A DNA stretch of 64,000 nucleotides from Pilasporangium apinafurcum (lineage: Eukaryota > Oomycota > Peronosporomycetes > Pythiales > Pythiaceae): NCBI GenBank assembly GCA_001600495.1, contig BCKE01000057.1:176920-240919 (forward strand), given 5' to 3'. This document shows, one piece after another, positions 22,168 to 32,698 of this stretch (the first letter of the stretch is position 1; each line of letters opens with the position of its first letter). The translations under genes and the position numbers were made by a program. The notes under the pieces were generated by a model, which saw nothing but the letters and a program-made list of their open reading frames with translations, was not told the DNA's origin and did no database searches.

Positions 22168-23207
22168 ATGGTACGTCGGCGATGGTGGAAATGCGCGCAT
22201 GGCTTCTTGGCGTAATTATTTACTGAGAAGGAAGAATGCGATCAATATATGACGGGTACTGTGTGGAAATGATGTAGGGAAAAGACAAGAAGACACGCAA
22301 GTTTGCAGCTGTGAAGCGCATGATCAGTCCAAAGGACATGCGCATGTAAGAAATTCGTACAACCGTTATTACAAGCGACTAAAGTAAAAAATGAGTGAAG
22401 TAATCATGTTAATCGATTATGGTGTGGTTGCTTGTATATAGTAATGCTGTGAAGAAGAAAGTAGCAGCTGCAGAGGAGAAGCGGAAGAAAGAAGAAGCAC
22501 CCAAGCAAATGTATGTCTATGCTTTTCTAACTGATTCTATTGCAATTATGCTCATGTAATAATGATCTATTTGCTGTAATTGTGGTTTGCAGTGATCAGA
22601 TCCCATCGAGCATGTTTTTCAAGTACAATGCCGACTTGGGTCCGCCGTACAATGTGCTCGTGGATACGAATTTTATCAATTTCTCCATTAAAAACAAACT
22701 CGAGGTCGTTTCAGCCATGATGGACTGCCTCTTGGCAAAATGTACGTCGCATTCCATTTCATTATATACAGCTAAACCATTCACACTCACCGACCATTTG
22801 CTTTCAACAAACAATCAGGCATACCATGTATTACGGACTGTGTCATGGCCGAACTGGAGAAACTAGGTCACAAATATAGAGTCGCGCTTCGGTAGGGCCC
22901 ATCCATCATCATGTCTTTTGCTTATTTGTACAAAATAACTATGTCACTGACTATGACTGAATTTTTTATCTACAGATTAGCGAAAGACCCGCGCTTTGAG
23001 CGGTTGCCATGCACACATAAAGGCACATATGCCGATGACTGTCTGCTCATGCGCGTGCAGCAGCACCGCTGCTACCTCATCGCTACCTGCGATCGCGAAC
23101 TGAAGCGACGCGTTCGCAAAGTTCCTGGTGTGCCCATCATGTACATCTCCAACCGCAAATACGTCATTGAGCGCCTCCCTGAGGCCAATGCCGCCAAGAT
23201 CAAGTAG
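22168..23207 (+). CDS. FCF1: rRNA-processing PIN-domain nuclease FCF1/UTP24 (197 aa)
   Basis: Model: join(22168..22170, 22278..22345, 22442..22510, 22593..22741, 22819..22891, 22976..23207), 198 codons, all phases closing; length equals the family norm. The protein is strongly conserved: [15 protein letters not shown] at the start, the PIN domain with [16 protein letters not shown] (catalytic Asp in DTNF), [32 protein letters not shown] (acidic site residues) and the C-terminal [15 protein letters not shown]1 is the endonuclease of the small-subunit processome that cuts pre-rRNA at sites A1 and A2. The first coding exon consists solely of the ATG. Confidence 0.97.
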
Positions 23208-23349
23208 AAGGAAACATTATCAGTACAGCAAATTCGGTGGCTGCTGTATATTTTTTAATGCTGTTTATTTTTTTTGAGACTTTTGCTATTGTTGCCAATT
23301 ATGTCCACTTTTTCCGTCTGATCTGACGCGTTGATTTTGTCATCTAGTG

Positions 23350-26300
23350 ATGAGCGTCCGTTCATCTAATGTACTGATAAATAATGCATCTACCGTCTCA
23401 ACGAGCAATGCCTTCGATAGACATGCAGCGGAACGCAACCAAGTGCTGAACGAATATTTCCATCAGACAAAGCTAGTGGATGTACTTCAGGCGTATGTCA
23501 CTCGTCTCGCTTCGAATTTCAAAATCCACCATCAACTCCCAGCGAATCCATATCCGTCGCTCTTGACTTGTGTTCGTCAAGCAGAACTCAAACAAGCGAT
23601 TGATCTTCATAACGAAGTCTCAGTTGCCTCATCATCTGAATTGGTTGCTCACCCGCAACAGCCATCAACGACTGATCAAGCATTCCATCTCGTCAGTATC
23701 AAGGGAACGCCCTCCGTATGGTGCTTTTCCTCTGTAATGGAGCGGATTAATAGCGCGACGTTCTCGCAGCGGCTAGATTTGCTTAGGATACTCCTCCCAA
23801 CGTGGTTCACACCAATCGATGCAATTGTCGACGACGGGTTCCAAGTTTCTGTGTATACAGCAATGGTCGGCGACCGACTCTTTGCGCCAATAGAGCATAT
23901 GGCGTTTGTAGAACTGGAACGACATGTATTTGTGAGTGGTGAGCAGTTAGAAAAGGGCATGACGGTGTTTGCACGGCATTTATTCAAGACACTGCATGAG
24001 CTCTCGGCCGCTGTTGTCTTCTCGCGTTCAAAGGAGGCAAAAGATACTGCTGCTAATGCTGTCTGTGTGGCATGCTCTGATCTGATCATTCTCGCGTCCA
24101 CATCGTCATCTCTCGTTAGATCGACAGCAAATGGCAAGCAAACATTATGGTCGATGGAACGCATTAATTCCAACCGCAACACGTTCTTCTCCGCTGTCAA
24201 AACAGCACTTGTGAGCAATAGCAAGTTCGAAATCACGAGTTTTTTCTACGACACCAACCGCGAAGTCTTTTATCAGGTGGTAGTGACGTTCCTTTTCCAC
24301 TACACTTTTCAAGGCTCAGCTCAGACAAAGCAATCCACTTCTACTTCGAAATCACAGAAACAGCAGCAACATACTCAATCCAATTGCTCATTTCTCGCCG
24401 GTAGTAGCGTTCTGGACGGTGCACTGTTCTTCCAGGAGCGTGGTGCATTGGAAATCGTGAATCGCGTTCAACGGGAGCATGAAGAAAGCTCCATATCTGA
24501 CGCGAAAGCACCACGACAAAAGACTCACAAAGTTACTCCAGCAGTAGTGATTTCAACTGCACCAGTGGCTGCAGTATCATCAGTTTCTCGTTCTAGACGT
24601 GAACAATTTGGCTTCTCCACCGTTTTCCAGGATACCGTGGAACAACTCCAGCAATTTCTTCCTGTGAGTGGCGAGTTCCGTCGGTGGATGGACCGCTTTT
24701 TGATCTCATTTCCTTACAAACTTCTATGGCTGAGTGATCAAATTCTATTGCTGCTTAGTCTCATCAGTAACGTTGATTCACTTGGTCCAGTTGGCGCGAA
24801 AATCTGCTTGAGTTTCCATATCATCGACTCTTATGTGAGCGATATGCTGGAGCAGACGGAAGTGGGGATGATATCGTCCATGATGATCCCAATCTACCAT
24901 CCTATTCATCATATCTGGCAACAAATTCGGGAATGTTGTGGAGATGAAAGTCAACTTGACACATTTATAGAACTCCTTGTGGAAGTGAACGAGCTATTGC
25001 TGGTGATTGCACGAACAACAGTCAACGATTTCCTTCACTTGGTGAGTGATCATTCTGTTGGCCATAATGAACCAACAATAATGCTGGAAAATATGCCTGA
25101 CGAGCAGATCGATGTCGTCCAGGCAGTCAAGAAAGCTGTTCAGCAGCGCCAGTATCCTCCAGCTATCATGGCCGAAGCTGTCTTTGCTCAGTATATGGTG
25201 GATTCATGTGTGGACGTGGCACTCGAGAGTGCCGTGATGAATACTGTTGCTTTTTATTTGCCTCCAAACCCGTTCATCGAGTTGTCTCAACGTCTACGAG
25301 TATTTGCAAGCCGGCAACTGGTCTGGAATTGCTCACTCTCCACTGTGTCTTGTATATCCACGAAACCGGTGGTCTCGTACGAAAATGATGCTTTCATCGT
25401 AAGTTCTAGTGGACAAGAGCGAGATATGTTTGGATTCAATAGAAGATTATTGGAAATGGTCAATACTGATCACGTTTGGATGCATCATCAATGGCTTCAA
25501 GCTAAACAAATTTATTACCAAGGGGACTATCAGCCATCGAAAAGCTCCTATTCGATGCAAATCTTCCCGTCGCTATTGCTTTTCCATCCCTTGGATGTTG
25601 CAAGCCAACGCTTCTCACTTCATATGGGAGCTAAGTTGATGACTAGAAGGATTATAGACGAAATCGACGTAGTGGAACATTTTGTGGTCGAAGGAACGAA
25701 GCTCTCGCAAGCGCTGGAGTTTTTCGCGGACGCCGTGAAAAAAGACCTTAAACGGCTCGCATCTATTGATGTAGGAGAAATGAAAGAACCTGTTATGATG
25801 TATTTGCTTGATCAAAAAAGTGAAGCAGTCGTATCAGTCGATGTTTGGCAGAGCACAAACGAAAGCCTCCACCAGTTAATAGTGGAGGCTACAACTACCA
25901 AGAACGTCATACAGATTCACACTACACACATCGAGAATGCACAGCAATTAACGATACATTCCATTAAAAAGTCATATCTGTTCCATTACAAATCCCCGGA
26001 AGGATTCACCGATGAAAACACAAACTCTACAGCTGCGCCAAATCTAACACCGCTTGTAACTTTCCGATTGCAACACTTTGGTGTCTTCTTCTCGATCGAC
26101 CACTTACGAGTTGTGCAAGAGCGTGTGCATTTATCTTCGCCACATAACCATGAACGCGCGGCATTGCGAAGGGACCAATGGACTCCATACGCAAAGGAAG
26201 CGTTCCGAAACAACGACCAGCTCCTCGTTTACCAACTCGAAATTGCCACTCCAACAACCGACGAACTTTCGCTGAGTGGATGTTTGAATGAAGCGCAGAA

Positions 26301-26797
26301 ACTCGTGCTTAGCCGTCTTCTCACCTATTCGAACCCATTGCCGGTCTACTTTCTTGTACGTTTTGTGTGTCTTGGTCATCTTTGCCTGTAATGTCTTAAC
26401 TTGCTGATGGTAAAGTAAATAGGAAAAGGATATGCGATGGATCTTCCAATACCTACAAAAGAACGGCGAACCGGTTCCTACAGAAAGCAAAAAAAATGCT
26501 TTCAATACGTTTTGCCATCAGTTCCTACTTCAAATAATAAATCAGACAGAAGAAATACTAGTGCCGCTCATCCAACAAATGCAATACGTGGATAACGTCA
26601 AGACTTTGCTCGAAAAACTGCGTGCAATTACCTCACAACTAAAGCAATCGTCCGCCACCAGCGAACAGCACAATAACGCCCATGTACCGGTAACTAATGC
26701 GACAGACGAACTCGTATCGACGCTTCGCTCGACGTGGCTGCTGGTACTCTACGTGCGGTACTGTTGCCAGTACGATTTCTTCGCCAGCTTCCGCTAA
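23350..26797 (+). CDS. Unknown large protein (1126 aa)
   Basis: Model: join(23350..26355, 26423..26797), 1127 codons; the 67-base intron is GT-AG and in phase 0. The first ATG in frame is 23350. The protein is soluble-looking, with many alpha-helical and hydrophobic stretches (SDQILLLLSLISNVDSLG near residue 460) and a charged low-complexity part at about 330-420. The last exon is helix-rich. I recognise no domain. It ends 51 bases from the convergent TBP-family gene. Confidence 0.8.
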
Positions 26798-26848
26798 ATA
26801 AAAACAACATACTTCTTTCTTCTATCTATCCACATCACTGAGATCAGA

Positions 26849-27661
26849 TTAATCGTCCATGTGGTGTTCATCGTCTTCTTCATCGTCCTCATGTGGCTGA
26901 TGCAAACCATCCGCTCCGCCATGCGCCTCTGCGACTGCCTTCGTGTCCTTAAACTGCTGCAAGATCTGTGTTCACCATCCACAATCATCAATTTGAACAA
27001 AGTATATTCATAATCTGTAGAATATCCATCACATACCGGGTAAATAAGTGCACAAGCTTCATGGAGTTCCCGCGGGTCTTTGGATCCCGTGAACACTACT
27101 TTCCCACTCACAAACACTAGCGCCTTGACCGGTGGGTTGGCCAATCGATAGATGAGCGCCGGGTACAGCTCTGGTTCATACGTACAACAGTCTTCATGCG
27201 CAAACGCCAGCTCCTCCACCAGCACACGGAAGCCCATAACGCAAGAACCCACAACGTTCTGAATCTTAAAATCGATGAGATTCACACCAGGGTAGTCCAT
27301 CTTTTGAATGACTTGAGTAAACTTGCGCGCGACCGCTTTGATGCCTTCCTCGCTATCAGCACCTGTGCAGACGAGTTTCCCATTCGCGGAAAGCATGGCG
27401 GTCGATTTAGGATGACTGAGTTTCATCACAATGCAATTTTTCTTTGGCACAAGTTCCGCTTTCTTGTGCGATTTGGCGAGCACATTCGTGAGATCGAACC
27501 GCAGACCGAGGTTCGCCGAGCAGACAAAGTTTCTAACATGGCAAAATAAACCCACACATAAGTCTAAGCATATGAAACTAGTGATTATATATCGATGGAT
27601 CGATGGAAGAAACGCACTTGATCGTCAGTACAGGCGCATCTTCGTGAGCTACTTCCTCCAT
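26849..27661 (-). CDS. Divergent TATA-binding-protein family factor (218 aa)
   Basis: Model: complement(join(26849..26965, 27037..27532, 27618..27661)), 219 codons, phases closing. The two TBP repeats are clear: repeat 1 has KNFVCSANLGLRFDL and NGKLVCTGADSEEG; repeat 2 has DFKIQNVVGSC, YEPELYPALIYR and FVSGKVVFTGSK. The acidic His/Asp-rich tail after repeat 2 (ending DEHHMDD) is not part of the canonical core. Of the four phenylalanines that canonical TBP inserts into the TATA minor groove, only the last (in VFVSGK) is kept: both repeat-1 positions are changed and the first of repeat 2 is Tyr. The protein is therefore more like a TBP-related factor (TRF2/TLF style) than housekeeping TBP. Partners such as TFIIA/TFIIB are expected from the family. 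Confidence 0.9.
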
Positions 27662-27795
27662 TTTCCTTGTGTGTTGGTTTGCCTCATAAAACACAGCATG
27701 GCTATTTGACGTACTATTCGTGTGGTGTAAATATTCTACTAAGTACGATTAGTTCATCAAGAAAATGTAGCCACTTGTACCTACATACTGACTGG

Positions 27796-29163
27796 CTATT
27801 CGTGCAGATGAAGCACGTGGATGGCGCGGATGAGTTCATCGTTCAGTACTTTTCTTCCCGCATCTGCACCCATACGAGTGCTACCTACAGCATTGGACCG
27901 TCGTCTCTCGTGTCTATCGTCGGTTGTACGTGCGCCACGCACGTCAACTGTTGTCGATAGGTTGTTGATAATAGGAGTAATTCGTTGTAACTTGCGCTCT
28001 TTCTCTGCGTCCAACTCCGCGAGTCTCTGTTGCAATTTGACTCTCTCGGCGGTCTCGCGTTCTCTCTTCAATCTTTCTATATCGTACGTCCATGCCGTTT
28101 CGTTCATGTTGCGTTCTTTATGATTACTAGTCGATGGCGATTCTTGATGGGGGTTCAGACCCTTGCTGCGACAATATAGAAGTTGCTCACGCATCATCTG
28201 CGCGCGTTGCCTGTTGCGTTCGACGACTTTATCACGAAGTTTTTGCTTCTTCAATAGCAGTTGCGCTTCTTTTTCACGTCGAAGGCGGTCTTGTATCTCT
28301 TTGCGATATTGAATGAGTGATTTATAAGCGCATTGAATTTTTTTTGCTGCTCGTGATCGTTGTTGCTGCAGGATTTGTTCAGCTCTTTGTTGTCGATGAG
28401 CTGCTGCTGTCGCTTCGATCTTACGCAGGCGAACAAGAAGCTTTTTCTCATTTTCTTCTTGCAACCGAGCTGAACGACAGGATGCCAATCATTCATTGCC
28501 TACATTATTATGGTAATATTGACAGATTTCCAACATACCTTTCTCTTTCAGATCTTTCTCGAGTGCTTCGCTAGAGCTCCAATTCACACTGAACGAACCT
28601 CGTGTCGTGTTGGCTTCTAGCGCTTCTCCATGCTGGTTTTTGTTATCACCACTTTGGATGGAAGTAGCACTTCGTAGTTTTACTTCAATCGTTCCAAGAT
28701 TATCCTGCAAATGCGTTGTAAAGACGATTTCATGTAATGATGCCAACGTTTCTACGTCCTGTCGCCTAATATCCAGACTGCTGTAGCCAACATATCCAAT
28801 CTGTTGATTTCTGTTTGATCTGGAGGTGGCGTTTGATAGATTACGGATGAGGACAAATAAATGGAATTCCATACGTCCATACTGAACATGAGCTGTCTCA
28901 TCATCAGCACTGTTGCTATATGCTTCCAAGATGGGTATCGAGAACGATAGCACCTTAGTTTTCTCTTTCTCCATCCACTTCACAGCCACCGTTTGATACG
29001 CCTTACTCGGTCTTACAAGTACTCTTTCTCCTTCCAAAGCTCCATAGGCTAGTAGTTCTTGCTTGTGCATTCGACAAAGCAACAGAAAGCCATCCTGCTG
29101 ACACAGTAATGCTTCAGAAATCCACACATTGGCACATATAGGCCGCACTTCCACCACCGACAT
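27796..29163 (-). CDS. IQ-motif coiled-coil protein (432 aa), function unknown
   Basis: Model: complement(join(27796..28469, 28539..29163)), 433 codons, phase 1 junction. The N-terminal ~170 residues look like a beta-rich, possibly C2-like domain. From about residue 210 the protein is a long charged coiled coil containing an IQ-type calmodulin-binding motif (AAKKIQCAYKSLIQYRKE). Such proteins are common in centrosomal and axonemal structures, but no orthologue is evident. Confidence 0.8.
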
Positions 29164-29516
29164 TTGGTACTTTCACAATTTCCACAGATCAAAAACAATG
29201 TGAAGCCTAAAATTAGAAAGCAAACAAGTCACCAGCGTACACCAAATCAGACTTATATACACAGCATAGGGGAACAGATTAATCCGACACAAAAAACTAA
29301 CATCACAACAGCCATTCTCCTCCTGCTCATCATCATCCTCGTTGCTTCCACGAGTGGAGGGTGCCAAAAACTAACACATCACAACGGGCGCAACGCTGTT
29401 CCCCCACTATTAATAAATCATCCCAATAGACCATCAAAAAGCGCCACCAATATCACCCAAATCCTCCACAAAAAAAAAAACCGACAACAATACACAGCGC
29501 ACGCAATTCGTCACAT
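29164..29516. other. Gene-free stretch between two minus-strand genes
   Basis: About 350 bases, A/C-rich on the plus strand with a short poly-A run near 29471. It serves as the promoter of the IQ gene and the 3' region of the WRKY19-like gene. Open frames here look non-coding. Confidence 0.4.
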
Positions 29517-30863
29517 TTAAGACGTCATAGAGCGTTCGCGACCGTGTTTGATGCAGTAGCCATTCTTCTGCACCCATTTCTCACAACCCGTTTCCTTGCA
29601 TTTGATCCCACCGCCATGACCACGACAAAGCCCTTTCGACTGGCTGCTCTTTGGACAGTCCGGGTGTTTACACCGCGCGCCACCGCCATGTGCCTTACAG
29701 AGTCCGCGCGATTGTGCAGTTTTCTCACAATCACCAAAGGAACACGGCGTGCCACCACCATGAGCGATGCATTTTCGGTTCGCCTGTGCGCTTTTATTGC
29801 AGTTCGGGTGCGAGCAGCGCTTCCCACCACCATGCGTACGGCAGAGCCCTCTCGACCGTGCAATGTTGTTACAATTGGCGTATCGACAGACACGGCCACT
29901 GCGCGGCGTTGCGACCATAGCTCCGTTGGCACGTTCGACACTGGAGCTAAGCAGCATTATCCCATCCCGTGGGTCCGTTTCCTCCTCAGAAGATAAGTTC
30001 GCACTCTCCGTGCCATCAAACGACATCCGTGCGGATGATCGGTCATGAAGGTACGAGACACTTGGAAGACTCTGCGAATACAGTGGCGACGAACTCGACA
30101 GCGAGGACGATGTGAGCGAACTGGAGAGAGACGGCAGTGACGACATATGCGCTGTTGTGGTCGCAATGGAACTTTCTGAAGTGGAACGAAGGGATAATGG
30201 TGGTGGACGTGCAGCAATACCCATCTTGAAAGACCCACCAGCGGCAGGTGAACCCGCACGGAACATGTTGAACGATGGTAGTCGTGGACTACTATCGACA
30301 GTGCTGCTCAGACTCGCACCAAACGGATTCGGAGATTTTATAGAGGAACCGATGGTCGTCTTTGCTGGGGCAGACAACGCCATATTGGCAAAAGGAGAGA
30401 TCGGCGGAATAGTCGGTGGGGTTTTCAGCGGATTCATCCGCATTGAGGAGTCAGAATACGAGAACGCGTGACTGACGAGCAACGGTCGCTTCTGTGGGTG
30501 ATGATCGTATTCATACTGATGAGACGAAGTAGCAGAGGGGCGAGGCAAGGGCGCAACAAATCGCATTTCTTCCTGTTGGTAGCGCAGCTGTTGTTCTAAC
30601 TGTGCTTGTTCCGCTAGTTCCTCCGCGGTCATTCCATATCCTTGAAATTGTTCTGGATGTTGTTGATATTGTTGTTGGTGTTGAAGCAGCGCTGTCCCAA
30701 GTGCGCCGCCTCCTCCTGGAGGGATTTTGATGGGACTAGTCAATTCTCGTACACGTTTGTTTGAGTCGACCAATACGAATTTTGGGACTCCAGGTTCACC
30801 TGAGGTATCGAGGGGTTCTGTCTTAATCGCCATCTCATCTTCGTGCGCACGTAGCCACTCCAT
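29517..30863 (-). CDS. WRKY19-like zinc-repeat protein, putative transcription regulator (448 aa)
   Basis: Single exon. The first ~300 residues are low-complexity (Gln, Ser, Pro-rich). The C-terminal ~115 residues hold five tandem cysteine/histidine units of the type CxxxxCxxxAxSRGLCxxHGGG, for example NNIARSRGLCRTHGGGKRC. These zinc-knuckle repeats are typical of proteins annotated WRKY transcription factor 19-like and are expanded in oomycetes; no true WRKY domain is present. The conserved repeats plus activation-like low-complexity regions suggest a nuclear regulator. Confidence 0.88.
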   Translation of the reverse strand: MEWLRAHEDEMAIKTEPLDTSGEPGVPKFVLVDSNKRVRELTSPIKIPPGGGGALGTALLQHQQQYQQHPEQFQGYGMTAEELAEQAQLEQQLRYQQEEMRFVAPLPRPSATSSHQYEYDHHPQKRPLLVSHAFSYSDSSMRMNPLKTPPTIPPISPFANMALSAPAKTTIGSSIKSPNPFGASLSSTVDSSPRLPSFNMFRAGSPAAGGSFKMGIAARPPPLSLRSTSESSIATTTAHMSSLPSLSSSLTSSSLSSSSPLYSQSLPSVSYLHDRSSARMSFDGTESANLSSEEETDPRDGIMLLSSSVERANGAMVATPRSGRVCRYANCNNIARSRGLCRTHGGGKRCSHPNCNKSAQANRKCIAHGGGTPCSFGDCEKTAQSRGLCKAHGGGARCKHPDCPKSSQSKGLCRGHGGGIKCKETGCEKWVQKNGYCIKHGRERSMTS

Positions 30864-32475
30864 TTTTGTTTGTCTCTTTTTAATTTCTTTTCTTCCCTAG
30901 CTATATGTTCTTTGCTGTGGTCGTGAAAAGGAAGAATGCCCTTCGTGGCTCCGAAAGCACCAAACTACGTATACTCACACCCATTGCAATCTCAACCCCT
31001 AAACGCCCAAAATAAAAAAGAAAGAAGAACCAAAAAACGCTGAGACGCTGAAGGAAATGCCTAGTTTTTGTACGAACACCCATTTGGATTATGTAACCTC
31101 GACTGGGCTACTCTATAGGAAGAGGAGGAAAATGCAGCGCCAGAAGCATACAAAAAAAAAGGGATAGGGTTGCCGCTTTGAACGAGATGGGTTTACTAAT
31201 AAACCAGTGAGACACGTCTACGATGGACCGACGAGGCGGGAAAGGGACGAGAGGAGAGACAGGGCGTGCTGCACACGCAGCATGAGTGACATGCTATGTT
31301 TTATGTGGGGGTGAGTGTTGTTTTGAGGTGGTGTGTTTTTGAGGGGACTTTCACTAAAATAAAAAAAGAAAGAAAATAATGGACATCAGTACGTCCAACT
31401 TCATCCACACATTACACAAAGATGTAGCCTAATTTGAATACCATCCATTGCCCCCCTTACAAAAGAACAACGTATCCCACCCACACGTTTGATTGATCGC
31501 TTCAATTCTTTAATTTACCAATCTTCTTGTCTGCGAGGAGGCATATTCCCAAGCAGAGACAGACAAAGGTAACGTACGTACTTCGATCTTTTCTTCGCGC
31601 AGTAGTCGAGATTGAAAACAAGTCTTTATAGATTTACTTGGGTGTGTGTAGGGTGAGGGAGAGTGGTCCAATTCTAGAGGCTGGTATTCTCATTATTGTT
31701 CGATTTTCTTTTCACATGCTGCCTTAGTTTTCAACTTAGGTGTGTTGACGGTGGTGGTACCAATGCATGTGCGATTGGTAGAGTAGGCGTATCAGAAACG
31801 CAGTGGGATGGACGCTTCAAGGCTGAATTTCAGTTTTGCACTTCTTTATCTAGAAACCACCAAACAGAGAACACTCGATCTTGCTTTTTAAAACAAAAAG
31901 AATTTGAGGTTTTGGTTAAAAAAAAAAAGTTTAAGACTTGCTAAAGGATCGTACGAGATTTCTTTTAAACTCGTGATCAAGTTAGTGTTAAAAAGCAATT
32001 GAATAAAAACGAGCGATCTGTGACGAATTCACTACCAACATCAGCCTCACAACAGTTGTTCAGATGTTCCGACGCATCAGAATCGGAATTTCTCTTTTTG
32101 AAATAGTTGTATCAAAATGCGGTAGAGCATAAGATCTTCGAAGCGGAATTTACTCAAGTTTAGTATTGAGGCTAAAACTCATTTTCCATTCAAAGAATCC
32201 ATTTGTGTCTACTTTCGTCACGTCAAATCCTCGTTCAATGGGTGAAGTGCTGAGGTGATGCGCTGAGAACCGTAATCATATTTTTACAACAACAGGCCAA
32301 GGGTGTCAGTCGCCATCCCACGCTCTGGCCCCAAAACACCATCACACCATCTTTCAGCTTGTACACAGCACATGGATACAATATTCTAAATCAGTAGCAG
32401 CTAAAACTAGATAGATCGACTCATTACCAGTTGGTGAAAAATTTGTAGTGCTGATCTGTCGCATGAGCTCACCAT
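30864..32475. other. Long gene-free region (~1.6 kb)
   Basis: The largest clean gap in the window. It is rich in A and G homopolymer runs and short purine tracts, with no ORF I trust, no tRNA and no repeat. It lies upstream of the WRKY19-like gene, so it may hold a long 5' leader and regulatory sequence for that gene. Confidence 0.4.
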
Positions 32476-32639
32476 CTACGGAGATAAAAGTCTCAGAGGT
32501 TTTTCATTCTCATGCATCAAGTCTGACTCATGTTCAGTCATCAGATTCATAAAAACATCCGATTGTGGAGGTAAAAGTGACAGTGCGTCAACAGATGGAG
32601 ACTGCGAAGTGAAGACTTGTCTTTGCCCATCGGATCAGT
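32476..32639 (-). other. Coding-looking stretch downstream of the coiled-coil gene, possible alternative last exon
   Basis: On the minus strand an open stretch reads SQSPSVDALSLLPPQSDVF and continues to a stop at 32476, with ordinary codon use. It starts 60 bases after the modelled stop of the coiled-coil gene. I could not find a donor and acceptor giving a clear in-phase join; a weak GTTCCT donor inside the last exon is one option. Confidence 0.3.
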
Positions 32640-32698
32640 TGCACAAGAGAAGATGAAAAAAAAATCTCAAAAGTATTGACGAGATCCTAATACTTAAC

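Noticed and set aside
31696-31944. 82-residue plus-strand ORF
   Set aside because: No ATG context, composition like non-coding DNA, a homopolymer-rich end and no splice-consistent partner exons.
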